This document shows, piece after piece, positions 1-6,979 of a stretch of DNA of 20,972 bases. The first letter of the stretch is position 1. Every line of letters starts with the position of its first letter. The notes beneath the pieces are model-generated. The model saw only the letters and a program-made list of their open reading frames with translations, had not been told where the DNA came from and made no database searches. The DNA comes from RGIG9079 sp964567845 (GTDB lineage: Bacteria; Bacteroidota; Bacteroidia; Bacteroidales; Marinifilaceae). The position numbers were made by a program, and so were the translations under genes. The stretch covers positions 1-20,972 of the forward strand of contig CAZMOG010000029.1 of NCBI GenBank assembly GCA_964567845.1, read 5' to 3'.

Positions 1-8
1 TCAAATAT

Positions 9-56
9 AGAAGAGGGTGACTCATCAGTCAAAAGACTTTTGAGTCACCCTCTTCT
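9..56 (-). terminator. Strong hairpin downstream of tRNA-Pro
   Basis: Two 16-base arms (9-24 and 41-56) are perfectly complementary, and the loop holds a further 4-bp AGTC/GACT pairing. The hairpin starts four bases after the 3' end of the tRNA and probably ends its transcript or sets its 3' end. On the minus strand it is followed by TATATTTGA, not a clean U run, so intrinsic termination is likely but not certain. Confidence 0.65.
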
Positions 57-60
57 GAAG

Positions 61-134
61 TCGGGGCGACTGGATTCGAACCAGCGACCACTTGCACCCC
101 ATGCAAGTACGCTACCGGGCTGCGCTACGCCCCG
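61..134 (-). tRNA. tRNA-Pro (anticodon GGG)
   Basis: The minus strand folds as a complete 74-base cloverleaf. The acceptor stem is CGGGGCG paired with CGCCCCG, with discriminator base A. The D arm reads GCGC...GCGT. The anticodon stem CTTGC/GCAAG holds the loop ATGGGGT, which gives anticodon GGG for proline codons CCC and CCU. The T arm is GCTGG-TTCGAAT-CCAGT. CCA is not encoded; the next bases are CTTC. A well-spaced promoter lies directly upstream, so the gene can be transcribed alone. Read-through from the LemA-like gene, whose stop is 29 bases upstream, is also possible. Confidence 0.95.
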
Positions 135-145
135 AATTGCGAGTG

Positions 146-176
146 CAAAGGTAATATATTTTTTTATATATCCAAA
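146..176 (-). promoter_or_regulatory. Bacteroidota-type promoter of tRNA-Pro
   Basis: On the minus strand a -7 box TACCTTTG (146-153) lies 19 bases from a -33 box TTTG (173-176), which fits the Bacteroidota consensus TTTG-N19-TAnnTTTG. Predicted transcription starts a few bases before the tRNA 5' end at 134. The -33 box overlaps the last codons of the LemA-like gene. Confidence 0.75.
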
Positions 177-676
177 AACTGAGCGGGATATAAATCTGTA
201 ACCCTTGCTGTTATTCTGATAAGAAAATTATTGACAGAATAGTTGTAATACTCAGTAATCTTATCAAACTCCCCCTTATGTCCTGCTATACTTCTTTCTA
301 TATCATGAATCGAATCTGAAATATCTTGAATGTCCTGATTTTTAGATAATTCCGAATCCATCTGCACTGCACTTATATATCTTTTTATAAGGCCCGACAA
401 CTCCTTCTCAATCGGTAATCTTTCATCGATTTTTGTTGTGGCAATACTCTTCTCTACAAGCTCACCTATCTTATTGCCATCTGCCTTGCAATCCGGCAAT
501 TTATCACCGCTCACAACTATCAAATTCTTTATCAATTCGCCACGACTGTCCAATACACTTTTAAATGTATCAAACTGCTTGGTACGCTCCTCTCTGTAAC
601 CGGCACAACGATAATACAACCCCGCATACCACAATGCCACCAATACCACAACCAACGTAATAATCACTATTGTCAT
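164..676 (-). CDS. LemA-like single-pass membrane protein
   Basis: The 170-residue product has one N-terminal membrane helix (about residues 2-21), then a charged, mostly helical region. Two stretches match the LemA family: SRGELIKNLI (44-53), like the usual R-x-x-LIPNLV start of the first long helix, and an IERSI...YYNYSVNNF segment near residues 127-150, like the family's E-x-x-I...R-x-x-YN-x-x-V-x-x-YN ending. The usual YN-x-x-V-x-x-YN is only half kept, so this is a divergent member. LemA proteins are membrane-anchored four-helix bundles of unclear role. The gene has its own promoter at 706-737, which overlaps the promoter of the divergent yqhD gene. Assignment is by pattern, not alignment. 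Confidence 0.65.
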   Translation of the reverse strand: MTIVIITLVVVLVALWYAGLYYRCAGYREERTKQFDTFKSVLDSRGELIKNLIVVSGDKLPDCKADGNKIGELVEKSIATTKIDERLPIEKELSGLIKRYISAVQMDSELSKNQDIQDISDSIHDIERSIAGHKGEFDKITEYYNYSVNNFLIRITARVTDLYPAQFLDI

Positions 677-705
677 AACTTGAAATCTGTTTTAAATTTA
701 CACTG

Positions 706-737
706 CAAAAGTAACTTAAACACTTCGCAAAACCAAA
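706..737 (-). promoter_or_regulatory. Promoter of the LemA-like gene
   Basis: On the minus strand a -7 box TACTTTTG (706-713) sits 20 bases from a -33 box TTTG (734-737). The predicted start lies roughly 20-25 bases before the ATG at 676. The -33 box lies inside the spacer of the opposite promoter, so polymerase probably cannot occupy both at once. Confidence 0.65.
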
Positions 738-754
738 TAATATTCATACCTTTG
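724..754 (+). promoter_or_regulatory. Promoter of the yqhD-type gene
   Basis: The -7 box TACCTTTG (747-754) is preceded, 19 bases upstream, by TTCG (724-727), a one-mismatch -33 box. Predicted transcription starts near 760, about 30 bases before the ATG at 792. This placement supports 792, and not the internal ATG at 890, as the original start. Confidence 0.65.
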
Positions 755-791
755 GAATCGGCAAAAAAAACATAACATACAATAAAACAAT

Positions 792-1942
792 ATGAACAAC
801 TTTGAATTTCAAAATCCTACAAAATTGATTTTTGGCGAGGGCACAATTGCAAAACTTGCCAAAACATTGACAAGAGTAAAAAGATTCTTATGACCTGCGG
901 AGGCGGCTCAATTAAAAAGAACGGAGTATATGACCAGGTAAAAGCAGCTCTTGAAGGTTACAATGTAACCGAGTTCTGGGGAATTGAAGCAAATCCCGAC
1001 TACGCTACCCTGATGAAAGCCGTGGAAATATGCAAAACAGAAGGAATAGACTTCCTATTGGCTGTCGGCGGAGGTTCTGTTGTTGATGGAACTAAATTTA
1101 TTGCAGCAGCTTCTCTCTACGAAGGAGATCCATGGGACTTCCTCTCAGGAGCAGCAACAATTCAGAAAGCACTCCCCCTTGCAGCAGTTCTTACCCTACC
1201 TGCTACAGGTTCGGAGATGAATGGAAATGCAGTAATTTCACGTCGCGAGATTGGCGAGAAAATGGCTTTCGGAAGCAAGCACACCTATCCACAATTCTCA
1301 ATTCTTGATCCAAACGCCTTAAGGAGTTTGCCACCTCGACAGGTTGCAAATGGAATTGTAGATACATACATCCACACATTTGAGCAGTACATGACCTTCG
1401 ACAACAAGACAATGGTTATGGATCGCTGGGCCGAGGGTTTGTTGCAGACATTGGTTGCACTTGCGCCCTCGCTTATGGCAGGAAATGCAGACTATCAGAC
1501 ATACGCAAACTATATGCTTACAGCAACCATGGGTCTAAACGGATTTGTGGCAATGGGTTGTGTTGAGGATTGGTCAACCCACTCTATCGGCCACGAACTT
1601 ACGGCTATGCACGGACTTGACCATGGCGCTACCCTTGCAATTGTTTGGCCGGGTGTTGCACGCGTTATGAAGGAGTACAAAATGGAGAAGCTTGTTCAAT
1701 ATGGCGAGCGCGTTTGGGGTATAACCGAGGGAACTACAGATGAGCGTGCCGAGAAGGCAATTCAGGCAACCGAAGAGTTCTTCAAATCTGTGGGAATGAA
1801 GATTAAGCTTAGCGACCACAGCATTGGCCGGGAGACAATCCAGCGCATTATTCAACGCTTTAAAGAGCGTAACTGGACTCTTGGTGAATTCGGCCGTGTT
1901 ACCCCCGAAAAGACCGAAGAGATTCTTAACGCTGTGTTATAA
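792..1942 (+). CDS. yqhD: YqhD-type NADPH-dependent alcohol/aldehyde reductase, frameshifted
   Basis: This is an iron-containing-type alcohol dehydrogenase that reduces short-chain aldehydes in the cytoplasm. The ATG at 792 starts MNNFEFQNPTKLIFGEGTIA, the typical N-terminus, but this frame stops at 891-893. The rest, from KKILMTCGGGSIKKNG to the stop at 1942, is in another frame. One more A in the A5 run at 878-882 would join them into a 383-residue protein, close to E. coli YqhD (387). In that numbering the nucleotide motif GGGSVVDGTK is near residues 93-102, and the metal ligands D191, H195, H264 and H278 are all kept. Everything after the shift looks intact. The break may be a sequencing or assembly error, a real mutation or a slippage site. 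If nothing corrects it, only a product from the ATG at 890 could be made, lacking 33 residues. Confidence 0.9.
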
Positions 1943-1963
1943 AATCATTCACAAAACAAAATT

Positions 1964-1996
1964 AGGGCGCATTTAACGTGCGCTCTTATTCTTTAT
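1964..1996. terminator. Shared two-way terminator between yqhD and the lipoprotein gene
   Basis: AGGGCGCA (1964-1971) pairs with TGCGCTCT (1979-1986), eight pairs including one G-T, with a 7-base loop. The plus strand then reads TATTCTTT. On the minus strand the hairpin is followed by AATTTTGTTTTG. It therefore fits as a terminator for both converging genes. Confidence 0.65.
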
Positions 1997-2011
1997 CTGA
2001 TATTTTTATTT

Positions 2012-2992
2012 CTACCTTACTACTCTATTTTTTAGGCGGTGAGAACGGAATTGGCGATGTTTCTCTGACTTCTGTGGTTGAGTTACATATTCCGATCGGC
2101 CTTGCTTATCCGTATATTGATAATAATAATCCCCTACAAGGTCATCATAATTGGACTCCTCGACCATCAAAACAGATCCATCACTATTCATAACATAGTT
2201 ATATGTCAAAAATGTCTGGTCGTAATATTGAATTTTTGAAGGAAGATGAGTTGTACCAAACCCCAAATAATTGTTTTGAGCCAAGGCTAATAGAGGAGCA
2301 AACGAATCTAAATATAACAATCTGAAAAAAGCAGGCATATAGTGATTGTATACATTATCCATACTTGAATAGAGAATTCTGTATGTATCATTACCATTAT
2401 CCTGAGTATAAGTCACTTCTCCAAACTCTGTCAACCAATATTTATGATTAATCTCATATATATTTCCATCCCTCCAATTCAGAGTAAATATTTCATCATC
2501 AGTCCACCCATACTCCTCATTCATATAAATATCCAAACCATGACCTTCGGACGAAAACGAGATTTTAGTTAAACGATTATTTTCATATTCAAACTCCATA
2601 ATCATGTTTTCACTCTCCTCTATTTCGTCATCGAAATATGTATACTCTATTTCAAGGTCAGTAATATATCCATATCTGTTTTGTCGAATATTTTTGTACT
2701 CAAACTTCTCGGTTGCAAATGGAAAATCAGACATAATGGTATATTCCTCAGTAATTCTGAATGGGCTATATGAGAAATCTATATCAATACCCACTCCATC
2801 ATACCCTTGGATTAAACCAATCTCATCCAGCGTTCCATCATGATTGTAATCATAAATTAATTCATTATATGCACTCACCTGCACTCTTGGCAATTTTGGA
2901 ATATCATTCCAATCGTCATCCTTATCAAATAAATCGCACCCTGATGCCAACCCCGCCATCAGAACTAAAAAAACTAAATATGCCCTTCTCAT
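2012..2992 (-). CDS. Hypothetical lipoprotein with beta-rich, Tyr/Asp/Glu-rich body
   Basis: The start is taken at 2992, giving 326 residues: MRRAYLVFLVLMAGLASGC is a textbook lipoprotein signal, with the lipid-bearing Cys at residue 19. A longer reading from 3046 is unlikely, because the -7 box at 3017-3024 lies between the two ATGs. The acidic DKDDD after the Cys could matter for sorting across the outer membrane. The body has alternating strands such as FEYKNIRQNRYGYITDLEIE and MEFEYENNRLTKISF. These YxY...G.I..I-type repeats recall Bacteroides DUF4595-like lipoproteins, a tentative match. The last 30 or so residues turn abruptly basic (SEKHRQFRSHRLKNRVVR), unlike the acidic body. Function is unknown. 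The DNA is more AT-rich than its neighbours. A terminator is shared with yqhD. Confidence 0.75.
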   Translation of the reverse strand: MRRAYLVFLVLMAGLASGCDLFDKDDDWNDIPKLPRVQVSAYNELIYDYNHDGTLDEIGLIQGYDGVGIDIDFSYSPFRITEEYTIMSDFPFATEKFEYKNIRQNRYGYITDLEIEYTYFDDEIEESENMIMEFEYENNRLTKISFSSEGHGLDIYMNEEYGWTDDEIFTLNWRDGNIYEINHKYWLTEFGEVTYTQDNGNDTYRILYSSMDNVYNHYMPAFFRLLYLDSFAPLLALAQNNYLGFGTTHLPSKIQYYDQTFLTYNYVMNSDGSVLMVEESNYDDLVGDYYYQYTDKQGRSEYVTQPQKSEKHRQFRSHRLKNRVVR

Positions 2993-3016
2993 AACCTTGT
3001 TATTTTCTATTTTCCA

Positions 3017-3047
3017 CAAAGGTAATGCAAAACAAGAATTATCCAAC
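3017..3047 (-). promoter_or_regulatory. Promoter of the lipoprotein gene
   Basis: On the minus strand the -7 box TACCTTTG (3017-3024) lies 19 bases from GTTG (3044-3047), a weak -33 box. Predicted transcription starts about 15 bases before the ATG at 2992, which decides the start codon. Confidence 0.6.
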
Positions 3048-3058
3048 TCTCAATAAAG

Positions 3059-3086
3059 AAAAAAGGACAGACTCACTTGTCTGCCC
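3059..3086 (-). terminator. Rho-independent terminator of guaA
   Basis: On the minus strand GGGCAGAC (3079-3086) pairs with GTCTGTCC (3065-3072), eight pairs with one G-U and a 6-base loop, followed by six T (3059-3064). It lies about 30 bases after the guaA stop. Confidence 0.9.
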
Positions 3087-3115
3087 TTACTTGGAATATC
3101 AATGTTTTCAGAATA

Positions 3116-4423
3116 TTACTCCCACTCGATTGTTGCTGAAGGTTTTGGCGACATATCGTAGCAAACACGATTAATACACTTAACCTCTTTCAATATACGG
3201 TCGGTAATCTTCATAAGAATTGCCCAATCAACCTGTTCGATTGTTGCTGTCATTGCATCGACAGTATTAACGGCACGGATAATTACAGGCCAATCGTATG
3301 AACGTGCATTATCGCGAACACCTACAGATTTGAAATCGGGAACTACAGTGAAATACTGCCATACCTTCTTATCCAAACCGGCCTTTGCAAACTCCTCACG
3401 AAGAATTGCATCGGACTCACGAACAGCCTCAAGACGGTCGCGTGTAATTGCACCCAAGCAACGTACACCGAGTCCGGGACCAGGGAATGGCTGACGATAA
3501 ACCATATCGTATGGCAAACCCAACTCCAATCCGCATGCACGAACCTCATCCTTAAACAACTGACGCAATGGCTCAACCAACTCAAACTTCATATCTTCAG
3601 GAAGTCCACCTACATTGTGGTGAGACTTAACCATCTTAGCTGTTTTTGTTCCACTCTCAACAATATCGGGATAGATTGTACCCTGACCCAAGAAATCAAT
3701 TCCGTCAAGTTTACGAGCCTCCTCTTCAAATACACGAACAAACTCTCCACCGATAATTTTACGCTTCTCCTCGGGATCTGCAACATTCTCCAATTTGGTC
3801 AAGAAACGCTCAGTCGCATCAACATATACAAGATTTGCATTCAACTGATTTCTAAACACCTCAACAACATTCTCAGATTCACCCTTACGCATCAAGCCAT
3901 GGTTAACGTGAACGCATACAAGGTTGTTTCCAATTGCTTTCAACAGCAAAGCTGCAACAACAGAACTATCAACACCTCCCGATAGAGCCAAAAGCACCTT
4001 TCTGTCACCAACCTGCTTACGAACCAACTCAATCTGATCATTCACAAAATTTGCCATATTCCAGTTGGTCTCTGCTTTACAGGTATCGAATACAAATGAT
4101 TTAACAGCCTTTTTAATCTGCTCTACATCATCGGTAAATTGTGGCAACTTAACCTCGCAAAGTGCCTTATCGTGACCCGCAGCTATTACGGGATAACCTG
4201 CATTATAGATTTCGGGACAAACGTCAATCTCAACTCCGTCAATCACATTATTAGGACCACCATTAATAATGATACCCTTTACATTTGGCAACGCCTTCAA
4301 CTCATTGACAGTAATATCGTGTGGATAAATCTCACTATACACACCCAACGCACGAATTGCTCTTGCCAACACGGTATTTTCGTGGCTACCCAAATCCAAG
4401 ATTACAATCATATCTTGTTTCAT
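3116..4423 (-). CDS. guaA: GMP synthase with a degenerate glutamine amidotransferase domain
   Basis: GMP synthase makes GMP from XMP, ATP and nitrogen taken from glutamine. The C-terminal part is complete: the ATP-pyrophosphatase P-loop SGGVDSS (148-154), the KRKIIGGEF segment, GQGTIYPD, SHHNVGGLP, the RQPFPGPGLGVR motif and the family's usual C-terminus PSATIEWE. The N-terminal part begins like a class I glutamine amidotransferase (MIVILDLGSHENTVLARAIR) but is only about 110 residues, not about 190. Where the catalytic Cys should be (GxCYGMQ), it reads VIAAGHDKA (79-87), and the later segment with the catalytic His and Glu (FHPE) is absent. The frame is open throughout, so this is a stable reduced form and not a frameshift. 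At 435 residues it is well short of the usual 510-525. It probably uses ammonia or a separate glutaminase partner. A structured leader precedes it and a strong terminator follows. Confidence 0.93.
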   Translation of the reverse strand: MKQDMIVILDLGSHENTVLARAIRALGVYSEIYPHDITVNELKALPNVKGIIINGGPNNVIDGVEIDVCPEIYNAGYPVIAAGHDKALCEVKLPQFTDDVEQIKKAVKSFVFDTCKAETNWNMANFVNDQIELVRKQVGDRKVLLALSGGVDSSVVAALLLKAIGNNLVCVHVNHGLMRKGESENVVEVFRNQLNANLVYVDATERFLTKLENVADPEEKRKIIGGEFVRVFEEEARKLDGIDFLGQGTIYPDIVESGTKTAKMVKSHHNVGGLPEDMKFELVEPLRQLFKDEVRACGLELGLPYDMVYRQPFPGPGLGVRCLGAITRDRLEAVRESDAILREEFAKAGLDKKVWQYFTVVPDFKSVGVRDNARSYDWPVIIRAVNTVDAMTATIEQVDWAILMKITDRILKEVKCINRVCYDMSPKPSATIEWE

Positions 4424-4482
4424 ATCTTCTATAATTCTAATATTGTTTCTAATTTTAATTCACTAATTTAACCTCTGCTCTT

Positions 4483-4577
4483 AATTAAATCAAACCACTA
4501 TGGAATTGCCATAACAAAGCCAAAAGAGTGTGTCTTTGGCAGTATGAATGGATAGTTATACATGGTTTGATTCAATT
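4483..4577 (-). ncRNA. Candidate structured 5' leader of guaA (three-way junction)
   Basis: On the minus strand AATTGAATCAAACCA (4577-4563) pairs with TGGTTTGATTTAATT (4497-4483): 15 pairs, one of them G-U. Inside lie a 6-bp hairpin GCCAAA/TTTGGC with a 10-base loop (about 4519-4540) and a 5-bp hairpin TATGG/CCATA with loop CAATT (about 4499-4513). The outer stem starts almost exactly where the -7 box at 4586-4593 predicts transcription to begin. About 60 more bases separate it from the guaA ATG. This layout resembles a riboswitch or attenuator. I do not recognise the purine riboswitch consensus or any other known class. It could instead serve as the transcript end of ettA, although no U run follows it. 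Confidence 0.5.
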
Positions 4578-4585
4578 TTGATGCA

Positions 4586-4593
4586 CAAAGTTA
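4586..4593 (-). promoter_or_regulatory. -7 box upstream of guaA
   Basis: TAACTTTG on the minus strand matches TAnnTTTG. It is the only match seen between ettA and guaA, and it predicts a guaA leader of about 150 bases. The -33 region, near 4613-4619 inside the end of ettA, has only weak TTGC/ATTG sequence. Confidence 0.55.
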
Positions 4594-4607
4594 AATAGTT
4601 TTTTGGC

Positions 4608-6296
4608 TTAATCTGCAATCAACTTTCTATATTTTACTCTCTTCGGCTCAACATTTCCATTCATGCGTTTCTTATGCTCCACATATTCTGAATATGTTCC
4701 CTCGAAGAACACCACATTTGAATCACCCTCAAATGCCAGAATATGGGTACAGATTCTGTCAAGGAACCAACGGTCGTGCGATACAACAACGGCACATCCG
4801 GCAAAACTCTCCAATCCCTCCTCAAGTGCACGAAGAGTATTTACATCAATATCATTTGTAGGCTCATCAAGCAACAATACATTCGCCTCGGCCTTTAATG
4901 TCAATGCCAAATGCAGGCGGTTACGCTCTCCACCGGAAAGCACCCCACAAAGTTTCTCCTGATCTGCACCTACAAAGTTAAATTTAGAGATATAGGCACG
5001 GGTATTTATCTCTTTACCACCTACACGGATAAACTCCTGACCTCCGGAAATTACCTGATATACACTCTTCTTAGGATCAATATCCTTGTGTGTCTGGTCG
5101 GCATAGCCTATAACTACTGTCTCGCCCACATCAAATGTTCCGCCATCGGCCTTCTCAAGCCCCATAATCAATTTGAAAAGGGTTGTCTTACCTGCACCGT
5201 TTGGTCCGATTACTCCAACAATTCCATTAGGTGGAAGCACAAAGTTCAAATCATCGAAAAGAAGTTTATCTCCGTATGCCTTGGCAACATGTTGAGCCTC
5301 GATAACCTTGTTTCCCAAACGAGGTCCGTTGGGGATAAAAATTTCCAATTTTGCCTCCTTCTCCTTCTGATCCTCATTAAGCAATGACTCGTATGAATTC
5401 AAGCGGGCCTTACCCTTTGCATGACGCGCCTTGGGAGCCATATTAATCCACTCCAACTCACGCTCAAGGGTCTTTCTGCGCTTGCTTGCCTGCTTCTCCT
5501 CCAAAGCCATGCGTTTTGTCTTTTGGTCAAGCCATGATGAGTAGTTACCCTTCCATGGAATACCCTCTCCTCTATCAAGCTCAAGAATCCATCCCGCAAC
5601 GTGGTCAAGGAAGTAACGATCGTGGGTAATACAGATTACAGTTCCTGCATACTGCTGCAAATGTTGCTCCAACCAATCAATAGACTCGGCATCGAGGTGG
5701 TTGGTAGGCTCGTCGAGCAACAAAATATCGGGTTGTTGCAACAACAAACGACATAGTGCCACACGTCTGCGCTCACCTCCGGAAAGTGTATCTACAATCT
5801 GATCCTCGGGTGGACAACGTAGAGCATCCATTGCACGCTCCAACTTGGAATCAAGATTCCATGCATCGGTAGCATCGATTTTATCCTGAAGTTCAGCCTG
5901 ACGATTTATCAAAGCATCCATCTTATCGGGATCTTCAAGCACCTCAGGGTCGGCAAACTTCTCATTAACCTCCTCGTACTCTTTCAATACATCGACAATC
6001 TCCTGAACACCCTCTTCCACAATCTGTTTAACAGTCTTTCCCGGCTCCAACTTCGGATCCTGCTCCAAATAGCCCACAGAGTAACCCGGAGAAAATACCA
6101 CCTCTCCCTGATACTCCTTCTCTACTCCTGCAATAATCTTCAGCAAGGTAGATTTACCGGAACCATTCAATCCGATAATACCTATTTTAGCACCATAAAA
6201 GAATGAAAGATATATATCTTTCAAAACCTGCTTTTGCGGAGGGAACACCTTGCTCACTCCGACCATCGAAAAGATAATCTTCTTGTCGTCTGCCAT
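4608..6296 (-). CDS. ettA: ABC-F ATPase EttA (energy-dependent translational throttle)
   Basis: EttA is a cytoplasmic ATPase that binds the ribosomal E site and gates early elongation according to the energy state. The 562-residue product from the ATG at 6296 has two nucleotide-binding domains and no membrane segment. Domain 1 has Walker A GLNGSGKST (42-50), signature LSGGERRR (171-178) and Walker B with LLLDEPTNHLD (192-202). Domain 2 has GPNGAGKTT (363-371), LSGGERNRLHLALTLK (452-467) and LLLDEPTNDID. The second signature with NRLHLALTLK and an arm insert in domain 1 (about residues 100-150) point to EttA over Uup or resistance-type ABC-F proteins. The linker has the expected basic RHAKGKARLNSYESLL. 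Fourteen more codons upstream are open but begin at the predicted transcription start, so 6296 is preferred. Confidence 0.93.
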   Translation of the reverse strand: MADDKKIIFSMVGVSKVFPPQKQVLKDIYLSFFYGAKIGIIGLNGSGKSTLLKIIAGVEKEYQGEVVFSPGYSVGYLEQDPKLEPGKTVKQIVEEGVQEIVDVLKEYEEVNEKFADPEVLEDPDKMDALINRQAELQDKIDATDAWNLDSKLERAMDALRCPPEDQIVDTLSGGERRRVALCRLLLQQPDILLLDEPTNHLDAESIDWLEQHLQQYAGTVICITHDRYFLDHVAGWILELDRGEGIPWKGNYSSWLDQKTKRMALEEKQASKRRKTLERELEWINMAPKARHAKGKARLNSYESLLNEDQKEKEAKLEIFIPNGPRLGNKVIEAQHVAKAYGDKLLFDDLNFVLPPNGIVGVIGPNGAGKTTLFKLIMGLEKADGGTFDVGETVVIGYADQTHKDIDPKKSVYQVISGGQEFIRVGGKEINTRAYISKFNFVGADQEKLCGVLSGGERNRLHLALTLKAEANVLLLDEPTNDIDVNTLRALEEGLESFAGCAVVVSHDRWFLDRICTHILAFEGDSNVVFFEGTYSEYVEHKKRMNGNVEPKRVKYRKLIAD

Positions 6297-6345
6297 ATTT
6301 ATATTTTTACAAATTTCCAAACAAAGCGTTTCTGTCACGCTTACG

Positions 6346-6375
6346 CAAAATTAAGAAAATTCTTAAAGAAACAAA
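6346..6375 (-). promoter_or_regulatory. Promoter of ettA
   Basis: On the minus strand the -7 box TAATTTTG (6346-6353) lies 18 bases from TTTG (6372-6375), one base shorter than the usual spacing. The -33 box overlaps the last codons of the HD-domain gene. Predicted transcription starts close to 6338, about 40 bases before the ATG at 6296. Confidence 0.6.
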
Positions 6376-6899
6376 TCACACCACTCATTAAATCGTACCA
6401 AAGATTCTTCACCAAATTTAGCAATGGAACGGCGAGCATGCTCTATACTCTTTTCCTGGGTTGGTCTGCTCTTCGAAAAGAATTTATCGGCAAAACAGAT
6501 AAGTTTCTCCTCTATAGTCTCGGGCAGGAAATCTTGTGCCGGCAAAGGTAGTTTCCGGGCGAGGATACTCTCCTTACTCAATCCTGTTCCTGTATGCCTT
6601 TCGCATACCCTGGCATGTTGCTCCAGCCCCTCTCTTCGCAACAACTCTGCACCTAAAATACCATGCTTGATATATGGTTCGTCGCCGAAACAGAATATTC
6701 CCGGCGCATCGCATAAAAACACACCAATATCGTGAAGCAGCGAGGCCTCCTTCACAAAAGTAGTATCGATATTCAACTCAGGATGAGCATTTGCAATTGC
6801 CAAAGCCTTTTGAGCCACCAATTCCGAATGGGCCAATAAAATCTCTCTACCCTGTTTGTTCTCTTTGTAAAATTTACCTATAATTGCATTAACATCCAT
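6363..6899 (-). CDS. HD-domain (HDIG) metal-dependent phosphohydrolase
   Basis: The 178-residue soluble protein is a single HD domain. The visible ligands are H24 in LLAHSELVAQ, H56-D57 in SLLHDIGVF, a likely H79 in YIKHGILGAELL, H102 in VCERHTGTGLSKE, and D138 in KLICFADKFFSKS. These match the H...HD...H...H...D metal pattern of HDIG-type hydrolases, which act on nucleotides or other phosphate esters. The family contains many unrelated substrates, and nothing here identifies this one. The ATG at 6899 gives a start close to the first helix. The gene lies upstream of ettA in the same direction with about 65 bases between them and could be co-transcribed. No clear -7 box was found before it. 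The intergenic space is shared with the divergent transporter gene. Confidence 0.85.
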   Translation of the reverse strand: MDVNAIIGKFYKENKQGREILLAHSELVAQKALAIANAHPELNIDTTFVKEASLLHDIGVFLCDAPGIFCFGDEPYIKHGILGAELLRREGLEQHARVCERHTGTGLSKESILARKLPLPAQDFLPETIEEKLICFADKFFSKSRPTQEKSIEHARRSIAKFGEESLVRFNEWCDLFL

Positions 6900-6926
6900 T
6901 TCACTCTTAATTTGCTATTATTGTTC

Positions 6927-6958
6927 ATTGCGTAGATTCGATTTTTAGAATATCTTTG
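6927..6958 (+). promoter_or_regulatory. Promoter of the NSS transporter gene
   Basis: A -7 box TATCTTTG (6951-6958) follows ATTG (6927-6930) by 20 bases, one mismatch from the -33 consensus. Predicted transcription starts near 6966, just before the ATG at 6980. Confidence 0.65.
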
Positions 6959-6979
6959 CGCTTTAAAATTAATAAAATT

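Noticed and set aside
61..134. tRNA-Pro as the attachment site of an integrated element
   Set aside because: No integrase gene, no duplicate of the tRNA 3' end and no foreign-looking block is present beside it.
872..893. Programmed -1 frameshifting at the A run in yqhD
   Set aside because: The run is A5-G with frame GTA-AAA-AGA, not the A-AAA-AAG heptamer. The A-site tRNA would re-pair poorly, and no downstream stimulatory hairpin is evident.
890..1942. ATG at 890 as the native start of the alcohol dehydrogenase
   Set aside because: It lacks the first 33 family-typical residues, which are encoded just upstream from 792 in another frame. The promoter also lies well before 792.
2993..3046. 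Longer lipoprotein start at 3046
   Set aside because: It would place 18 polar residues before the signal peptide and start upstream of the -7 box.
4483..4577. Known purine riboswitch before guaA
   Set aside because: The three-way junction shape is similar, but I cannot find the conserved junction bases or the complementary loop pair of that class. It is kept only as an unclassified candidate.
4608..6296. Antibiotic-resistance ABC-F protein
   Set aside because: The EttA-type second signature and arm layout, and the housekeeping surroundings, fit EttA better than the resistance subfamilies.
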